Assembly: GCA_963971405.1 (NCBI GenBank) | Contig: OZ020486.1 | Span: 5,704,001-5,768,000 of the forward strand | Reading direction: 5' to 3' | Length of the DNA: 64,000 nucleotides | Source of the DNA: Psococerastis gibbosa | Lineage: Eukaryota > Arthropoda > Insecta > Psocodea > Psocidae | In this document: positions 20,991 through 31,689 of the stretch, in pieces | How the letters are laid out: each line of letters opens with the position of its first letter | Position numbering within the stretch: position 1 is the first letter of the stretch | Translations under genes and position numbers: made by a program | The notes under the pieces: model-generated | What the model saw: only the letters and a program-made list of their open reading frames with translations | Told to the model about the DNA's origin: nothing | Database searches by the model: none

Positions 20991-23144
20991 CGAAGAAGTT
21001 TAAGACCAAGGAGAGATACTGGAACCAGATTAAGATTAAGAATAACTTCCAGTATTTGCACCAAACATACAAAAAAATTACGAAAAATTCACAATAATTA
21101 ATTAGTCCTAAAATTAATGAACGATTTTTATTAATTTAACCGGGAAACGAACCTTAAACAATCAGTACCTTAAACACAAAATTTAAAAAAAAAATACAAA
21201 AGAACAAAAAATTAAGTTTGATGTAGACATTTCATAGCAGCAAAATCTCACGTAGCTCCCCACATACAAGTGCAAAGTCTAATGAGCTAACCGGGAGCTA
21301 ACGTGAGTACTCGTATTTTTACTCGGAAAATGAAAACTACCAGGCTATGTGACTAGTTGTGCGGAATTAAGGTTAGTTTATAAATATCCATAAATTAGTG
21401 GATAAACCGTTACTGTTTTTAACGTAGCATTTATGATAGAATGCGCGTCTATTGCCAATTCAACCGAATGTTCTTCATCTTAAAAACAGTTGGACTTTAT
21501 TGCATGTCCTAACGTAAAATGAAAAGCATTTCATAAATGCTTCACTCCCACATCAATCTTCTAGATTTTACAGGCATGGTAATTATAAGACTTTTGAGTA
21601 TGGACCTTTATAAACAAACCTTTCGGTCTATTAGGACCAACTAAGAGAGTGGCAAAGATTAAATACAACTTATGATATTAAAAATGGCGTTAGAAACCAG
21701 CTTGAAGTTAATCCTGTTTATTCTGTTGAGCCATAAATTATATGTATAAATCAATATAGGTTGAGCTCTAAAAGATTGCAAAACAATGGCACCGTCATAA
21801 GGTAAATTATTTTTAAAATGATACCTTAGCCATAGATGTAAAATGCCTAGATGTCGCACTTTTTATTAGAAAACTTCGGCATTTTTCGTGAGATGAGGAA
21901 GTGGATTAAAAGGATGTTGACAAAGAATTTCCATTTCTGAATTATGAATACGGCATTTTCTTCAAGTCTATATGGAATAATGTAGATGGGAAGTCGATTT
22001 GGGGTTAAAGACAAAAGGGTTAGGAGTTGCTGATGGCCTGATTCATTACACCGCATATATAAACTAATTTAAAGCCAAAGGCGTGTACGGCCGGAGTCAT
22101 GAAAACTATATAGATCCGGGCTGAATGGCCGTGGTCAATGGAACTTGAAGATACATACGTTTCGTCAACAACTGCGACACATCCTCAGTGGAGAAATATC
22201 GACCGAGTTGTAAACGAAACTTCGAGGTCTTCAAGTTCTTGCATGGCAAACATTCTAGGTATTTTACCTCTATGGTTCCAATCAACTACTCTGTACACAG
22301 TATTCATAAAAATAAACACGTTGCCTTTACATAGCGAACATGACATTTATTGAAGGTTTACGACGAGGAAAGCGATTGTCAGTGAGCGCCAAGAAATACG
22401 ACTATCCCAACATGGCAGCTTTTCAAGAAAACAATGGGAAATATCTGCTAATAGTACGAACAACTAAGGTAACGACAAAGTAGCCATTGATTACTAAAAA
22501 GATAACCTAACATATGAAAAATTAGACAATAATTGTATAATTCAAATTTCGCGCCAAATTTACAACAAAATACTGAGCACAGAGTCAATTGAAGATGGCA
22601 GATCATTGGAACCGTGAATATTTACTAATGAAATACAAGTTAACACTAGCTGGATTTCTACATTGGCAGTGCAGAGCTTTACACGATCAACCTTAAGAGT
22701 CAAAACTACCAATTTGAGATGATTTCTCTCTCTTAATTGTCAGTTGCAATGCTTACAAACAATGCACTAGATAACTGACAGTTAAGAAGAAAATAAGAAA
22801 TTTGTAATTTTGACCCCTAGTCTTCTGCAAACTTAATCCAAAGCTGAACTATTGTAATGGGCAGTTAATAAGTAGTCCAAAATGCGGATAGAAGGTTATT
22901 CATAGAGATACTATATCAAATAAACAAATAAATATTTTGACTAAGAAAGCTCATAAGGCATCAAGGGAGTGATTTCAAAATATTTTGTAAGCAAGCAAGG
23001 GGCGTGTATTTTTGACGAAATTATTTAATTTCTTGTTCCACAGCCGCAAAGATATGAAAGTAGTCAGATAAAAAAATTCATAAATAATTCAAGCATTCGC
23101 AGGAAATTTACATTTTCCCACCTGAACTATTATTACTTCCGTAA
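20991..23144. other. Unrecognised AT-rich stretch
   Basis: Two kilobases without recognisable exon, RNA gene or family-level repeat. The short frames at 21659-22353 carry no motif. Confidence 0.4.
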
Positions 23145-23157
23145 ACACCGAAAAAGT

Positions 23158-23407
23158 TTTTTTTTTTTTTTTTTTTTTTTTATCCAACGCCCGTCCGTGG
23201 CAGTTCTGCCATTCGACGTCGAGCCTCCCAGTATAGACTGATGATGTTCTTCGGTGTTGCTTGGAGTTGGGCACAGTGGTGAAGGTGGTTAGCGTCCATT
23301 CTTCCTGCATGACACAGGGGGCAATGTAGCAGGCCTCCACGTGGTGCACCCTGGGTAACGCTAAATCTGCTACGGCGACCGCCGAAGACCAACCATCTTC
23401 TCGAGCC
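23158..23407 (-). mobile_element. 5'-truncated LINE insertion, family E copy 2, with poly(A) and 13-bp TSD
   Basis: The minus strand encodes GGLLHCPLCHAGRMDANHLH and LYWEARRRMAELPRTGVG, then TAA running straight into a poly(A) tract of about 23 bases (T run at 23158-23180). The flanks are identical 13-mers ACACCGAAAAAGT at 23145-23157 and 23408-23420. This is the C-terminal CCHC-type end of an RNase H-bearing I/Jockey-like LINE, inserted by target-primed reverse transcription. The open frame, tail and perfect duplication point to a young insertion. Confidence 0.88.
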
Positions 23408-23420
23408 ACACCGAAAAAGT

Positions 23421-24779
23421 ACATTAACCCAATTTTTTAGAATCTAGGTAAATCACTAGGGAAATAGACAGCTTTTAGAGAAAGCTGCACTTTTTTTTTC
23501 TTTCATAACTTTGCCGCTGTGGAACGAGAAATTACTTAATTTCGTCAAAATTAACGACCATTTCTGGTTTTTAACCGATCGGCCATAGTCGAGACCAAAT
23601 TAAAAACCAAATAGACCCGTACAATTTAACTATATAAAAAAATATAGTTTCCATCCGCAATTGGAACAACTAAACACACCGGACATAGATACTAAGGCAG
23701 TGTTTATAAATTATCGGGCAATAGTCAGCTTTGGTATCGCGAGATCGCTTACGACTTTTTAAGTTTTAAAATGAGCGTAGCCCCCATAAAGGGAGTCACA
23801 GTCTTGTCTCTCATTGAATATCTTTTGGCCACGGAAATATCATTAAGAGAAAGATACTGGCTGCTGGGTATCAGCAAAACTTTTCAGTTTTCTGACAATA
23901 AACTGCAGTCTTTGGCATAGTTATTTGCTGGTTTGTCTCTATGGACAATGCTATCGGAGACCTTTCGTAACTAAACATAGGTATTACCTACAGAGGTGAC
24001 TGACAAGGTGATTCAGATATATATTCAGTAAATTGCTTAAATCCGATGATTAAACATTAATTAAAATATGTTATAATGCGTGTTCATTCTACTCAGATCG
24101 GATAGTACGAATGACTTCTGTTCTAATACTAAACCAACCTAGCAGAGTAAGGGGGTTTTTCAAGCCCTTGCACTCAGCTAGGATGGCCCTGGACCACCTA
24201 ATCTAATAATCTAATTCACCATCCTACACCCCATACCCCCCCCCCCCCCCTACTTTCTCTTCCGTCCAGGATTAGAACTTTTTTTTACCCCAAAAGACGA
24301 ATTCCTTACGCAGCCAAGAGAGTAGATAATAGCAGTCAATCCACATTTCTATGGCAGCACGAAACCAGCATCTTTCTAGTTCTAAAATTCCCGCCTTTTT
24401 TTGAGCAGGCGAAGTAAGCAGAAGACGTAGGACAAACATAAGAATCAAAATTCGCGCTCACGCCAGTACCCCACTGGCCACCATTGCAACAGGTCAGTCT
24501 AGACGGAGATAGCCGAACAATTACGAATTTATTGCATTGACTTACATATAACAAACACGGCAATATGGCCGCCAGTTGTCATTATAATGTTGGACGCGAC
24601 GAATGGCAGTGCTGCTTTTACTATTGGCAGTAACGGCTTACGAGGTTGATTGAAAGAAAGCTTGTAGGGTGGATTACATCAAAGTGTTATACAGCGTAAG
24701 TACAGCAGATCGATGAGCAAACGATCAAAATCAAATAAAGTAGCAATTACACTTGCCTCAATGTTAATGAGGGTTTATT
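23421..24779. other. Unrecognised non-coding stretch with C tract
   Basis: No gene is seen. Around 24110-24170 the words TTCTAATACTAAACCAAC and GGGGGTTTTTCAAGCC weakly resemble TTCTATTGCTAAACCAAC and GGGCTATAAAGCC at 350-395, which may be one decayed short element. Confidence 0.3.
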
Positions 24780-24845
24780 TCTTAGGTTAGCTGGTAGGGT
24801 CGCCCTTCAGGGCTAAAGCTCGCCCAATATATTTTCATTTCATTG
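24780..24845 (+). repeat. SINE-like 3' end with TTCA-loop hairpin, copy 1
   Basis: TTAGCTGGTAGGGTCGCCC and GGGCTAAAGCTCGCC surround a GCCC-TTCA-GGGC hairpin (24802-24813), followed by ATTTTCATTTCATT. The same layout is on the minus strand at 33690-33765. Confidence 0.6.
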
Positions 24846-25949
24846 CATATTTTTCCTCGGCTTTATCCATCAATAATAATAATTAGGGGGATTATATAAG
24901 AAAGTCACCAACCATATCGGGACAAATCAATAACCACCCAAATACTCCTGCCAATTTCCATCAGATCCGAGCAAGTATTTACACGTTTAGGCAGAATCAC
25001 GGTAATCGGAGGTCGAATGTTCTTTTTTGTAATATAGTTATAATGAAATAAACGAACATCCCATCTCTACTACATATAACTCACGACAACCGCGTATATA
25101 AGTGCTGAGATAGCGAAGAGCCCATCAAAACGTGCAACCACTTGCAAAAATCAGATAGGAATTTGCAGTAGTTGGCCGAAAATTCTGGGTATCGTATTTT
25201 GAAACACTTAGACCAAAAACTGGCCAATCCACTGTAATTAAAAAATAATTTGTAATGCAGGCTATATCTACAGCTATAGCTTAGATAGCCCACAAAATAC
25301 AACTAATTAAATGAAATCCACCCTGAATTCAGGCACATTTGTGAGTTCCTGATTATAAAAATTTAACACTATCTAATAAAAAACCATGTATACCCCCCCC
25401 CCCCCTCCCAAAAATCACACCAAAACTAAACGGCCAAACTCTAAAAAATTTGAACCCCTGTAAATTTGTACCACTGTATAGAATTACCCAAAAGCCCAAA
25501 TAAGACAATTGGGCAAAATTTAGAACTATAAAGAGCATGGTATAAATCCTGAGATTGGGAAAGAGCACTGAAGTTAACCTGGCAAGGTTGAATCCAAAAA
25601 CCCTTGTACTTTCTTGCTTCTAATAATGTAGGACGTTCAAAAAGTTTCCGCTAATTTTTTTTTAAATTTAAATAACAGATCTCTTCCAATCAACCTCTTT
25701 ACTAATGCACTCGGCTATCCCCTTAAGTTAAAAAAAAACCCGAATGCTGTAGGCCATGGAAGGGCACGTCAACCTTCTTAAAGTTAAATTGATTAAGAAC
25801 CCCCCCGAAGTCTATATACGAGACAGGGAGACACGAATTGCTATTAATTAAGACTTGCTTTTGTTTTTCCCACGTACTGCACCGAATTTCATTGTCTTGC
25901 AATGAAACGAAAAAGAGCTGAAATGCGCTCCTTTTAGTATTAACTTAGC
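24846..25949. other. Unrecognised AT-rich stretch
   Basis: No gene is seen. A C run at 25395-25406 follows AAAACCATGTATA. Confidence 0.3.
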
Positions 25950-26035
25950 TCCGTTTAGTATTAAAATTTGGGGGTGTAAAATGTAAACAAATCAATTTTG
26001 AATAGCACTTTCCATTCTAAAATTATCCAGGTTGC
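25950..26035. repeat. Fragment of the palindromic MITE family
   Basis: TGTAAACAAATCAATTTTGA and ATAGCACTTTCCATT match the units at 17890-17960 and, inverted, 18060-18135. Confidence 0.6.
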
Positions 26036-26682
26036 ATTGCTATTGGCTAAGAATAAAAATAATTGGTAGCAGTTTCCTAAACCACCATCACCAACTAGTG
26101 TTCTATATACGAAAGTTTTTTTTTTTTTTTTTTTTTTATCCTGGGGCCATTTGGTAGGTTTGTTTCATTGGGTTGTCATGGGAGACGTGGCCTCAGGTGG
26201 CCCTCAGATTCAAAAATTATGGTGCGTCGAACGTCCCATCTCTTTAACATAGAACTCCAACCAACAACCCCCCCCCCCCCCCTGCGTAAATGCCCGTAAG
26301 GATCCCGCGCCTTTTTTTTTCTTTTTCTTTTAAAGAATCGAAACGTTCCCAAACCTACAAAATAGAAAATTCCTAAATATATGTAAACTTCGTCAAAAAA
26401 CGTAAGCAAATCTTAATTATACTAATTCGTGACTGCCATTAAACATAGAAAATATTCATTACTAAACCTATCGATACAATCATAACACTCATGTACAGTT
26501 GGATCTACTAATTCCTTGATACTTACAATTCAACTACAAAGTTACTATTTATTACATAATTCTTCCTATACTAATATACTTTCAAGCACTGAAGAAGTTA
26601 TAATGAGAACCAGTGCACTGGAACAACTATTTACCCTATATTTGTATATATAAAATTTATAATATCCTAAAAACTGTATGCA
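26036..26682. other. Non-coding stretch with T and C tracts
   Basis: No gene is seen; T tract at 26119-26137 and C tract at 26268-26282. Confidence 0.3.
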
Positions 26683-26896
26683 TACAATGGAACTCTGTTT
26701 AAGCGACAAGGTTTTGGTATAGGTATAGTTTTCCGTTTAGGTTTTTGTCACTGGAAAAAACTGGGACACGACCATTTCAACCTACGCCGGCTGCAAGCAA
26801 CAATGGACAAGTTGAGACATGGCACAATGTAACAGGCGTACAGCGTTACTTAATCAATTTCGGGTACCAGTCAAGTTGTTTACGAGTTCCACTGTA
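26683..26896. mobile_element. Mariner/pogo-like MITE
   Basis: TACAATGGAACTCTGTTTAA at the left is mirrored by GTTTACGAGTTCCACTGTA at the right, with TA at both ends as the expected target duplication. There is no transposase. The interior contains repeat J (26765-26875). Confidence 0.65.
26765..26875 (+). repeat. Dispersed repeat J, copy 2
   Basis: TTTCAACCTACGCCGGCTGC, then AACAATGGACAAGTTGAGAC, closely matches TTTCAACCTACACCGGCTAC and GATAATGGACAAGCTGAGAC at 51437-51480. Confidence 0.6.
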
Positions 26897-26938
26897 CTAC
26901 CCGACCACGATTCCAAATGTCCTATTGTGGTCGGGTAG
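26897..26938. repeat. Short perfect hairpin next to the MITE
   Basis: ACTACCCGACCACGATTCC and its near-perfect complement CCTATTGTGGTCGGGTAGT are separated by a few bases. The word ACCCGACCACGAT also occurs at 47170. Confidence 0.55.
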
Positions 26939-27399
26939 TATAATGTTTTAGATGTGATTACGGGTTTATAGCTGCTCCAACGCAGCATAGCACCCTATAA
27001 AATAGGTATTGTATATACGTTCACTTCCATTTCGGACGAAAAACGAAAAAAAAAAAAAAAAAACAGTAAGAGAAGATTGATTAAAAACGCAGGGTAAGAA
27101 ACCCATATAAAATATGTAAACACACAAACAATGTCAACCGCGGAAAGGATTATACAATTAAAATAATGTACATCGCGATGCAATGGCGCATTTAACCTAT
27201 TTAATCGGCCCATTTTTTTTAAATCAATCTAGCTAAGGTCTTTCGAGAAACTAGTGGGAAGCGGAATAAATAATTTAAGGCAAAGGCGCAGCCTAGACGA
27301 GTTTTATTTTTTTTTTAAATTTGGTGCAATTTATGGTTAAATAAATGACTAAATATTTAAAATCATAGGGCAGCAAAGCGTTCAGATCATAAGCTAAGT
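26939..27399. other. Unrecognised non-coding stretch with poly-A
   Basis: No gene is seen; an A run of about 19 lies at 27045-27063. Confidence 0.3.
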
Positions 27400-27650
27400 A
27401 GATGAGAACGGGCCGTCAGGGGACGTAAAGGGATAAAATCAGGAATAAAGTATTTGGAGAGTATCGCCTTCTGTATGATATTATCCAAGGGGAGACAGAA
27501 GGACAGAGGACTCCCGACAGAAGAATATCCTTGTTGGAAAACCTGAGGCAGTGGTTTGGCAAGAGCACGACTTTCCTTTTCAAAGCAGCAGTCTCCAAGG
27601 TACAAATTGCAATGATGAAAGCCAATTTTCGATAGAAGACACATGTAAAG
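27400..27650 (+). mobile_element. Non-LTR retrotransposon 3' fragment, family A copy 2
   Basis: The plus strand resembles the copy at 51860-52165: a TATCGCCTTCTGTATGATAT stretch, GGAGACAGAAGGACAGAGGA, GAGGCAGTGGTTTGGCAAGA and the end of the LFKAAV segment. Frameshifts and stops interrupt it. Confidence 0.7.
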
Positions 27651-28400
27651 GAGAAGGAGGGTTCGGTGCTGAAGAATCAGCAAGCTGCAATGGTTTGACC
27701 AATGTAAGGTCTTCGTTGGCATGGTGGTAGCGTGCTCGTGCGAGTCTCATCAAACGATGCGTTCGGTAACCTGCCGTAACTCAACACAGGTATTACCAAC
27801 AGAGGCGACTAAAGAGGTTATTCAGATACATCCATTTAATTGCATATATGCAATTACCGTTAATTAGAAAAAAAAACCTTGAGGGTAGATAACAACCACA
27901 AACTGCACCAAATAAAAAATAAAAAACGGCAATAAATAGTATTATCACAATCACAAGAACACATATATAGTCATGGTAAATAAAAAAAGGAAAATACCAA
28001 GCCAAATACTGAACAGACCTTAGCCGAGTAGAAAAGGGTGGGAACAAAATAAAAAAACTGTACAACACTGTTCGAGACCTAGTAGTAGACAAACTGTACA
28101 TGTTACACATTATTAATCAGCGCAATCGTACGACAATAACGCAAACTAAAATAAAAATGAACTAGTGTGTGACGGAAATTGGTCTAAAAGTCTAGCGGCG
28201 TCACGTGGGCCCACGAATGGGCAGGAGGCACTCCGGCTTGGGCAGAATTTGAACTTTGCCCTTTGGCCGTTCCGAAGTTACACTCAGGCTAACCTGAAAA
28301 CAACCAAGGAAATGTCAGTATATTCACGGCAAGCTGCAACAACGGTTATCAAGTCTAATTAAGGTCGCGTGCATGCTTTTCGATAGTAAGCACTCCGGCA
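27651..28400. other. Unrecognised non-coding stretch
   Basis: No gene is seen. Words near 27760-27830 (TTCGGTAACCTGCC, ACACAGGTATTACCAACAGA, GAGGCGACTAAAGAGGTTAT) resemble 23965-24012, so a decayed dispersed repeat is probable. Confidence 0.35.
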
Positions 28401-28460
28401 AGGGCAGAATTATGGACCAGTGCCCGAAGGGAGAGAGGGAGGGAGAGAGAGTGGCGTATC

Positions 28461-28721
28461 CGTAGGAATGATGAGCTCTACGCGATATACCGAGAACCTC
28501 CGATAGTAGCCGAAATCAAGAGAGCCCGCATCAGGTGGCTCGTGCACGTGGAACGAATGCCAGAAAATAGGGCTACAAGAGCAGCCTTACACAAGGTGCC
28601 CCAAAGGAGAAACCGAGTGGGACGGCCACGGATGCGATGGCTGGACCACATCGAGGTGGATCTGGCGACTCTTGGCGTCGATGACTGGCGAAGGAGAGCG
28701 CAGGCCCTTCATGGGCCTTAG
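28461..28721 (+). mobile_element. LINE reverse-transcriptase C-terminal fragment, family C
   Basis: An 87-codon frame ends in TAG at 28719-28721. It encodes RNDELYAIYREPPI, IRWLVHVERMPENRA and GRPRMRWLDHIEVDLATLGV, then DDWRRRAQALHGP. This is the conserved end of RTE/Jockey-like LINE polyproteins. It lies about 25 bases beyond the last AEBP2 stop codon, so the retroelement may have displaced or supplied the 3' UTR of that gene. Confidence 0.8.
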
Positions 28722-28744
28722 CACCAAAGAGTAAGTATACAACA

Positions 28745-29191
28745 TTATACATAATATATTACATGACTCACTTGCTTTGTGCTATTAACCAGTAGTAACG
28801 TCTGTGATTTGAGATTAAGCGACGTCAAAATCGACTGCTGCTGCACGATATTCGAAGAGATGTGAATGGTTTGGAACATGGGCGACTGCTGGGGCGGCAA
28901 CAGGAACAGTGAGGGAGGGGGCGACTGGTGCACAGGTAGCTGGTACGTGACCGGAGAAGCTACTGGTGATGTCATCAGGCCCAGCAGGGGGGGAGAGGAG
29001 ACCAATTTGTACGGGTGGCCGTTGAGAAAGAACGAGTGCTGCTGCTGGTGTGCTGGCAAAGAGTCGTCCACCATCAGCATCGGCTTGGGCAGCGTCTTTG
29101 CAATATCCACGAGCGGTACTTTGGCTACGGGCAGCGTGTACGGGTCGACTGGGCTTTTCAGTTTCGTACTCCGTTTCCGCTTCCGTCTCAC
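28745..29191 (-). CDS. jing: AEBP2/Jing homologue, last visible exon (two possible ends)
   Basis: The exon starts after TTTTTTTGCAG with V-RRKRKRSTKLKSPVDPYT. It is rich in Pro, Ser and Gln with AHQQQHSFF and LLPPQQSPMF. It can end in two ways: read through to the TAA at 28745-28747 (adding VSHVIYYV), or be spliced at a strong donor CAA|GTGAGT (exon end 28772, phase 0) to an exon further left that I could not identify. I give the read-through end as the visible coding limit. The basic RKRKR stretch may be a nuclear localisation signal. Confidence 0.72.
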   Translation of the reverse strand: MRRKRKRSTKLKSPVDPYTLPVAKVPLVDIAKTLPKPMLMVDDSLPAHQQQHSFFLNGHPYKLVSSPPLLGLMTSPVASPVTYQLPVHQSPPPSLFLLPPQQSPMFQTIHISSNIVQQQSILTSLNLKSQTLLLVNSTKQVSHVIYYV

Positions 29192-29346
29192 CTGCAAAAA
29201 AACATCAAATCCCATGAATGCATGACGAGAGGATTGCAATGAATGACCAAAAAAAAATTGATTTGGTTAATTTGAGTCACTTGCGCATAGCGTCCAGCTT
29301 TCACACCCACAGAGTAGTATTAAGGAAGAATAACAATTAAACTGAC

Positions 29347-29701
29347 CTTTCCGACCGGAGAAAAAGGAACCAGCTCCATGCAGGTAGCAGGCGCAAGATT
29401 AGCAGCAACAACCGCAGTAGCAGTCGCATCCATTTCGGGAGCAGCCTGACAGATCGGCGGCGGCATTGTATCCAGTGCAGGTACAGTTTGAGTTTCAGGT
29501 ACCGGCTCAGGTAAGGTAGATGGTAGCACAGGCGGTCGTGGTGGGAGCGGCAGCTTTCTCCGCGTTTTCCGCCCCTGACGCCGCGGCGCCGACAGGCCCA
29601 GAGTGTCTTGTAGCGCCACCTGGGCCGAGTGAGGAAGGTTGCGGATAGGAACAGTTCGACGGGATTTCACTTCTCCTGCGGGCAGCCACTCGTCGTCGAG
29701 C
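29347..29701 (-). CDS. jing: AEBP2/Jing homologue, exon with PRC2-binding region end and Pro-rich segment
   Basis: It begins DDEWLPAGEVKSRRTVPIRN, then LPHSAQVALQD, continuing the AEBP2 signature LLxW.P.D-LLxDEW..x-K-T-VP-LP. A basic patch RRQGRKTRRK and a Pro-rich run (PLPPRPPVLPSTLPEP) follow. Length 355 bases; phase 1 in, phase 0 out; donor AAAG|GTCAGT. Confidence 0.85.
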
Positions 29702-29981
29702 CTGCAATGAAATGAAATTCAGCATCATTACTGCAGCTAGAGTTCTATATAGGAAAGATGGGACATCCATGCTGGCAAATTGTTTTTTTTAATCCTAGGG
29801 CCTCTTGCTACTACGTTTCAATGGCTGGCAAGGGTCGTTCAAATGTAAACAAAGAGCGCACGGTTTTTTCCCTCTAGTCTTAGTAACATAGAAGGATTGA
29901 ATAAATAAACTCTAATATAACATAATACAGCTAATAATTTCAATAAAATTAAATGCAGATAGGATAATAGTAAATACTTAC

Positions 29982-30049
29982 AGGTCATGGGGGTGCCATG
30001 TTACGAGGAACTGTTTTTCACCAGAAGGACTTATTCTGCTAGCAGTAAC
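29982..30049 (-). CDS. jing: AEBP2/Jing homologue, short exon
   Basis: A 68-base exon between TTTTCTTTCAG and CCT|GTAAGT encodes VTASRISPSGEKQFLVTWHP, then HD(L). It corresponds to the AEBP2 segment ending LLHWMPEDIL. It is too short to show as an open frame on length alone and was placed by splice sites, phase and homology. Confidence 0.85.
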
Positions 30050-30310
30050 CTGAAAGAAAACCGAAAAACCTGTCAGAATATGCAATGGGTAAGTTTGTTA
30101 TTGAGTGGCTGCGCAACCGGGATGAATGTTACGGCTATAGCGAAGCAAAAGCAGGATTGCCACAGAAACCAGAGCTAAGGAAAGCTGTAACCAGAGGGAC
30201 CTAACGTGAAACCTAGTTACAAAAAGGAGGTGAACCTGGTTGGGTCAAAGACTGCAGTAAGGGCTACGAAACTCGACTGGGTTCGAGCCAAAAAAAGGCT
30301 GTGGTAACAT
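30050..30310 (+). repeat. Dispersed repeat K, copy 2 (AEBP2 intron)
   Basis: AAAACCTGTCAGAATATGCA, GTGAAACCTAGTTACA and neighbouring words match 6470-6640 in order. Confidence 0.45.
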
Positions 30311-30364
30311 ATTGTAAGGACACGTACCTGAACTCACTCAGTGAAGTCATGCTTACGCTAGTTA

Positions 30365-30460
30365 CATTGTGACAATGGTGAGTCTGTCTCAGCTTGTGCA
30401 TTATCACTTGTAGCCGGAGTAGGTTAACATCGACCAGTTTGCCAATGACCAAAAATTCAT
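30365..30460 (-). repeat. Dispersed repeat J, copy 3 (AEBP2 intron)
   Basis: Read on the minus strand it gives CTACTCCGGCTACAAGTGAT, then AATGCACAAGCTGAGACAGA, close to 51440-51485. Confidence 0.6.
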
Positions 30461-30572
30461 GACATATGGACACCATATCAACAATGTCCAAAAATTCATT
30501 GGGCAAAGATCAAAACGGCCATTAAGACATTACTATTAACATATTATCATTATAAATATAAAAACTACATAC

Positions 30573-30703
30573 CTGGCTAGAAAATACAATTGAACCGGGA
30601 GGAGTGTTTCCTACACAGCCGCCAGAACGCGCCATTGTCGTCTGCACCAGCCGGTGCTCCAGAGCCTCCAACGTACCAATATCGAAAAAATCCAGCGAGC
30701 GTG
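30573..30703 (-). CDS. jing: AEBP2/Jing homologue, SUZ12-binding region exon
   Basis: After TTTTTACAG the exon encodes ARSLDFFDIGTLEALEHRLV, QTTMARSGG and GSIVFSSQ. DFFD-GTL-A--HR followed by a G-x-VVFHS-like strand is diagnostic of AEBP2. The first two bases complete an Ala codon with the preceding exon (TCT G|CA). It leaves in phase 0 at CAG|GTATG. Confidence 0.92.
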
Positions 30704-30879
30704 CTGTAAAAACAACCAAATACATGAGATATTCCATTTGAATCTCAAGTGGTTAACCCAACTCTTACATAGCATTATTATATTTTAGAGTTTGATTTAG
30801 ATTTAGTTTTTTTATTTATTTTAATTACATGTAAAATATTTAAATATTTTATGTTAAAATTGTAAAATTGGCATTTATA

Positions 30880-31113
30880 AAATGCGGTGGGCGGCCGCTC
30901 GCTCCTTCGGGGCCTCGCATTGGGCATTACGCAACTCACCCCTTCGGGGCTCGCATGACTCAACTTCAATTTCCAGAATTTTCAAATTTTCCGCGCAATT
31001 TTTTAAATTTCTTTCTTTCATAAGAACCTTCTCCTGACAATAACAAAACAAAAAAATTGTGAAATCGGTCCAGCCGTTCACGCGTGATGCCGTGACTTAG
31101 GGATATAGGGATT
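30880..31113 (+). repeat. Dispersed repeat H, copy 1 (AEBP2 intron)
   Basis: It carries the GC-rich head (GGGGCCTCGCATTGGGCATT, CCCCTTCGGGGCTCGCATGA) and the 3' part CATAAGAACCTTCTCCTGAC, GAAATCGGTCCAGCCGTTCA, GCGTGATGCCGTGAC, GGATATAGGGATTCA. The GAAATCGGTCCAGCCGTTC stretch is typical of 3' ends of RTE-like LINEs and their SINEs in arthropods. Confidence 0.7.
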
Positions 31114-31479
31114 CATTGTTATATATCTTCTTAAATTGGGGAAATTTGTTAATAGTGTAGGATAGTTACATTAAACCGATACAGTAGTATAATGTGTGAT
31201 AATTTTTATACATATAAAATACATATTATAGAAATCAGAAGCAAAACATAGGCCATTTTTAACGTGAAACTTTAAAATATCCACACTGTCGCCGAAATGT
31301 TAGGCCTAAATTGGATGATTTGTTTATATTAGTAAACAACATGCAAAACTGCAAATTTACGAAACATTGTGTCCCCGAAAAAGTAGGTAGATTTTTCGAA
31401 ATTATCGAAAACGGGAATATCTACTGAAATTTCCTGTTTGACCCGATTTTAAAGGGGGAAGGATGGAACCACTTTTTGT

Positions 31480-31502
31480 ATATAATAATAATAATAATAA
31501 TG
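31480..31502. repeat. (ATA)n microsatellite
   Basis: About seven AAT/ATA units in the AEBP2 intron. A longer (TAA)n run is at 33645-33670. Confidence 0.8.
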
Positions 31503-31689
31503 TGTATTGAAAACAATTTTACATTTACACTGATCAGCAGTAGCCACAACAGCTACATAGCTGAAGGAGAATCAACGTACATTTATTTATCACTCAAAAT
31601 TAAAAATTAAAAATAGAAATAAATAAAATAAAATACAGCATCACATGATAAATTAGTAGAATTTCATATTTTTCATTTAAATAAAATAA

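Noticed and set aside
27387-27722. Minus-strand 111-codon frame containing AKPLPQVF
   Set aside because: AKPLPQVF is the antisense reading of the family A LINE segment; the same phrase appears opposite the copies at 3900 and 52000.
28866-29242. Plus-strand open frames of 119 and 75 codons
   Set aside because: They are antisense shadows of the last AEBP2/Jing exon.
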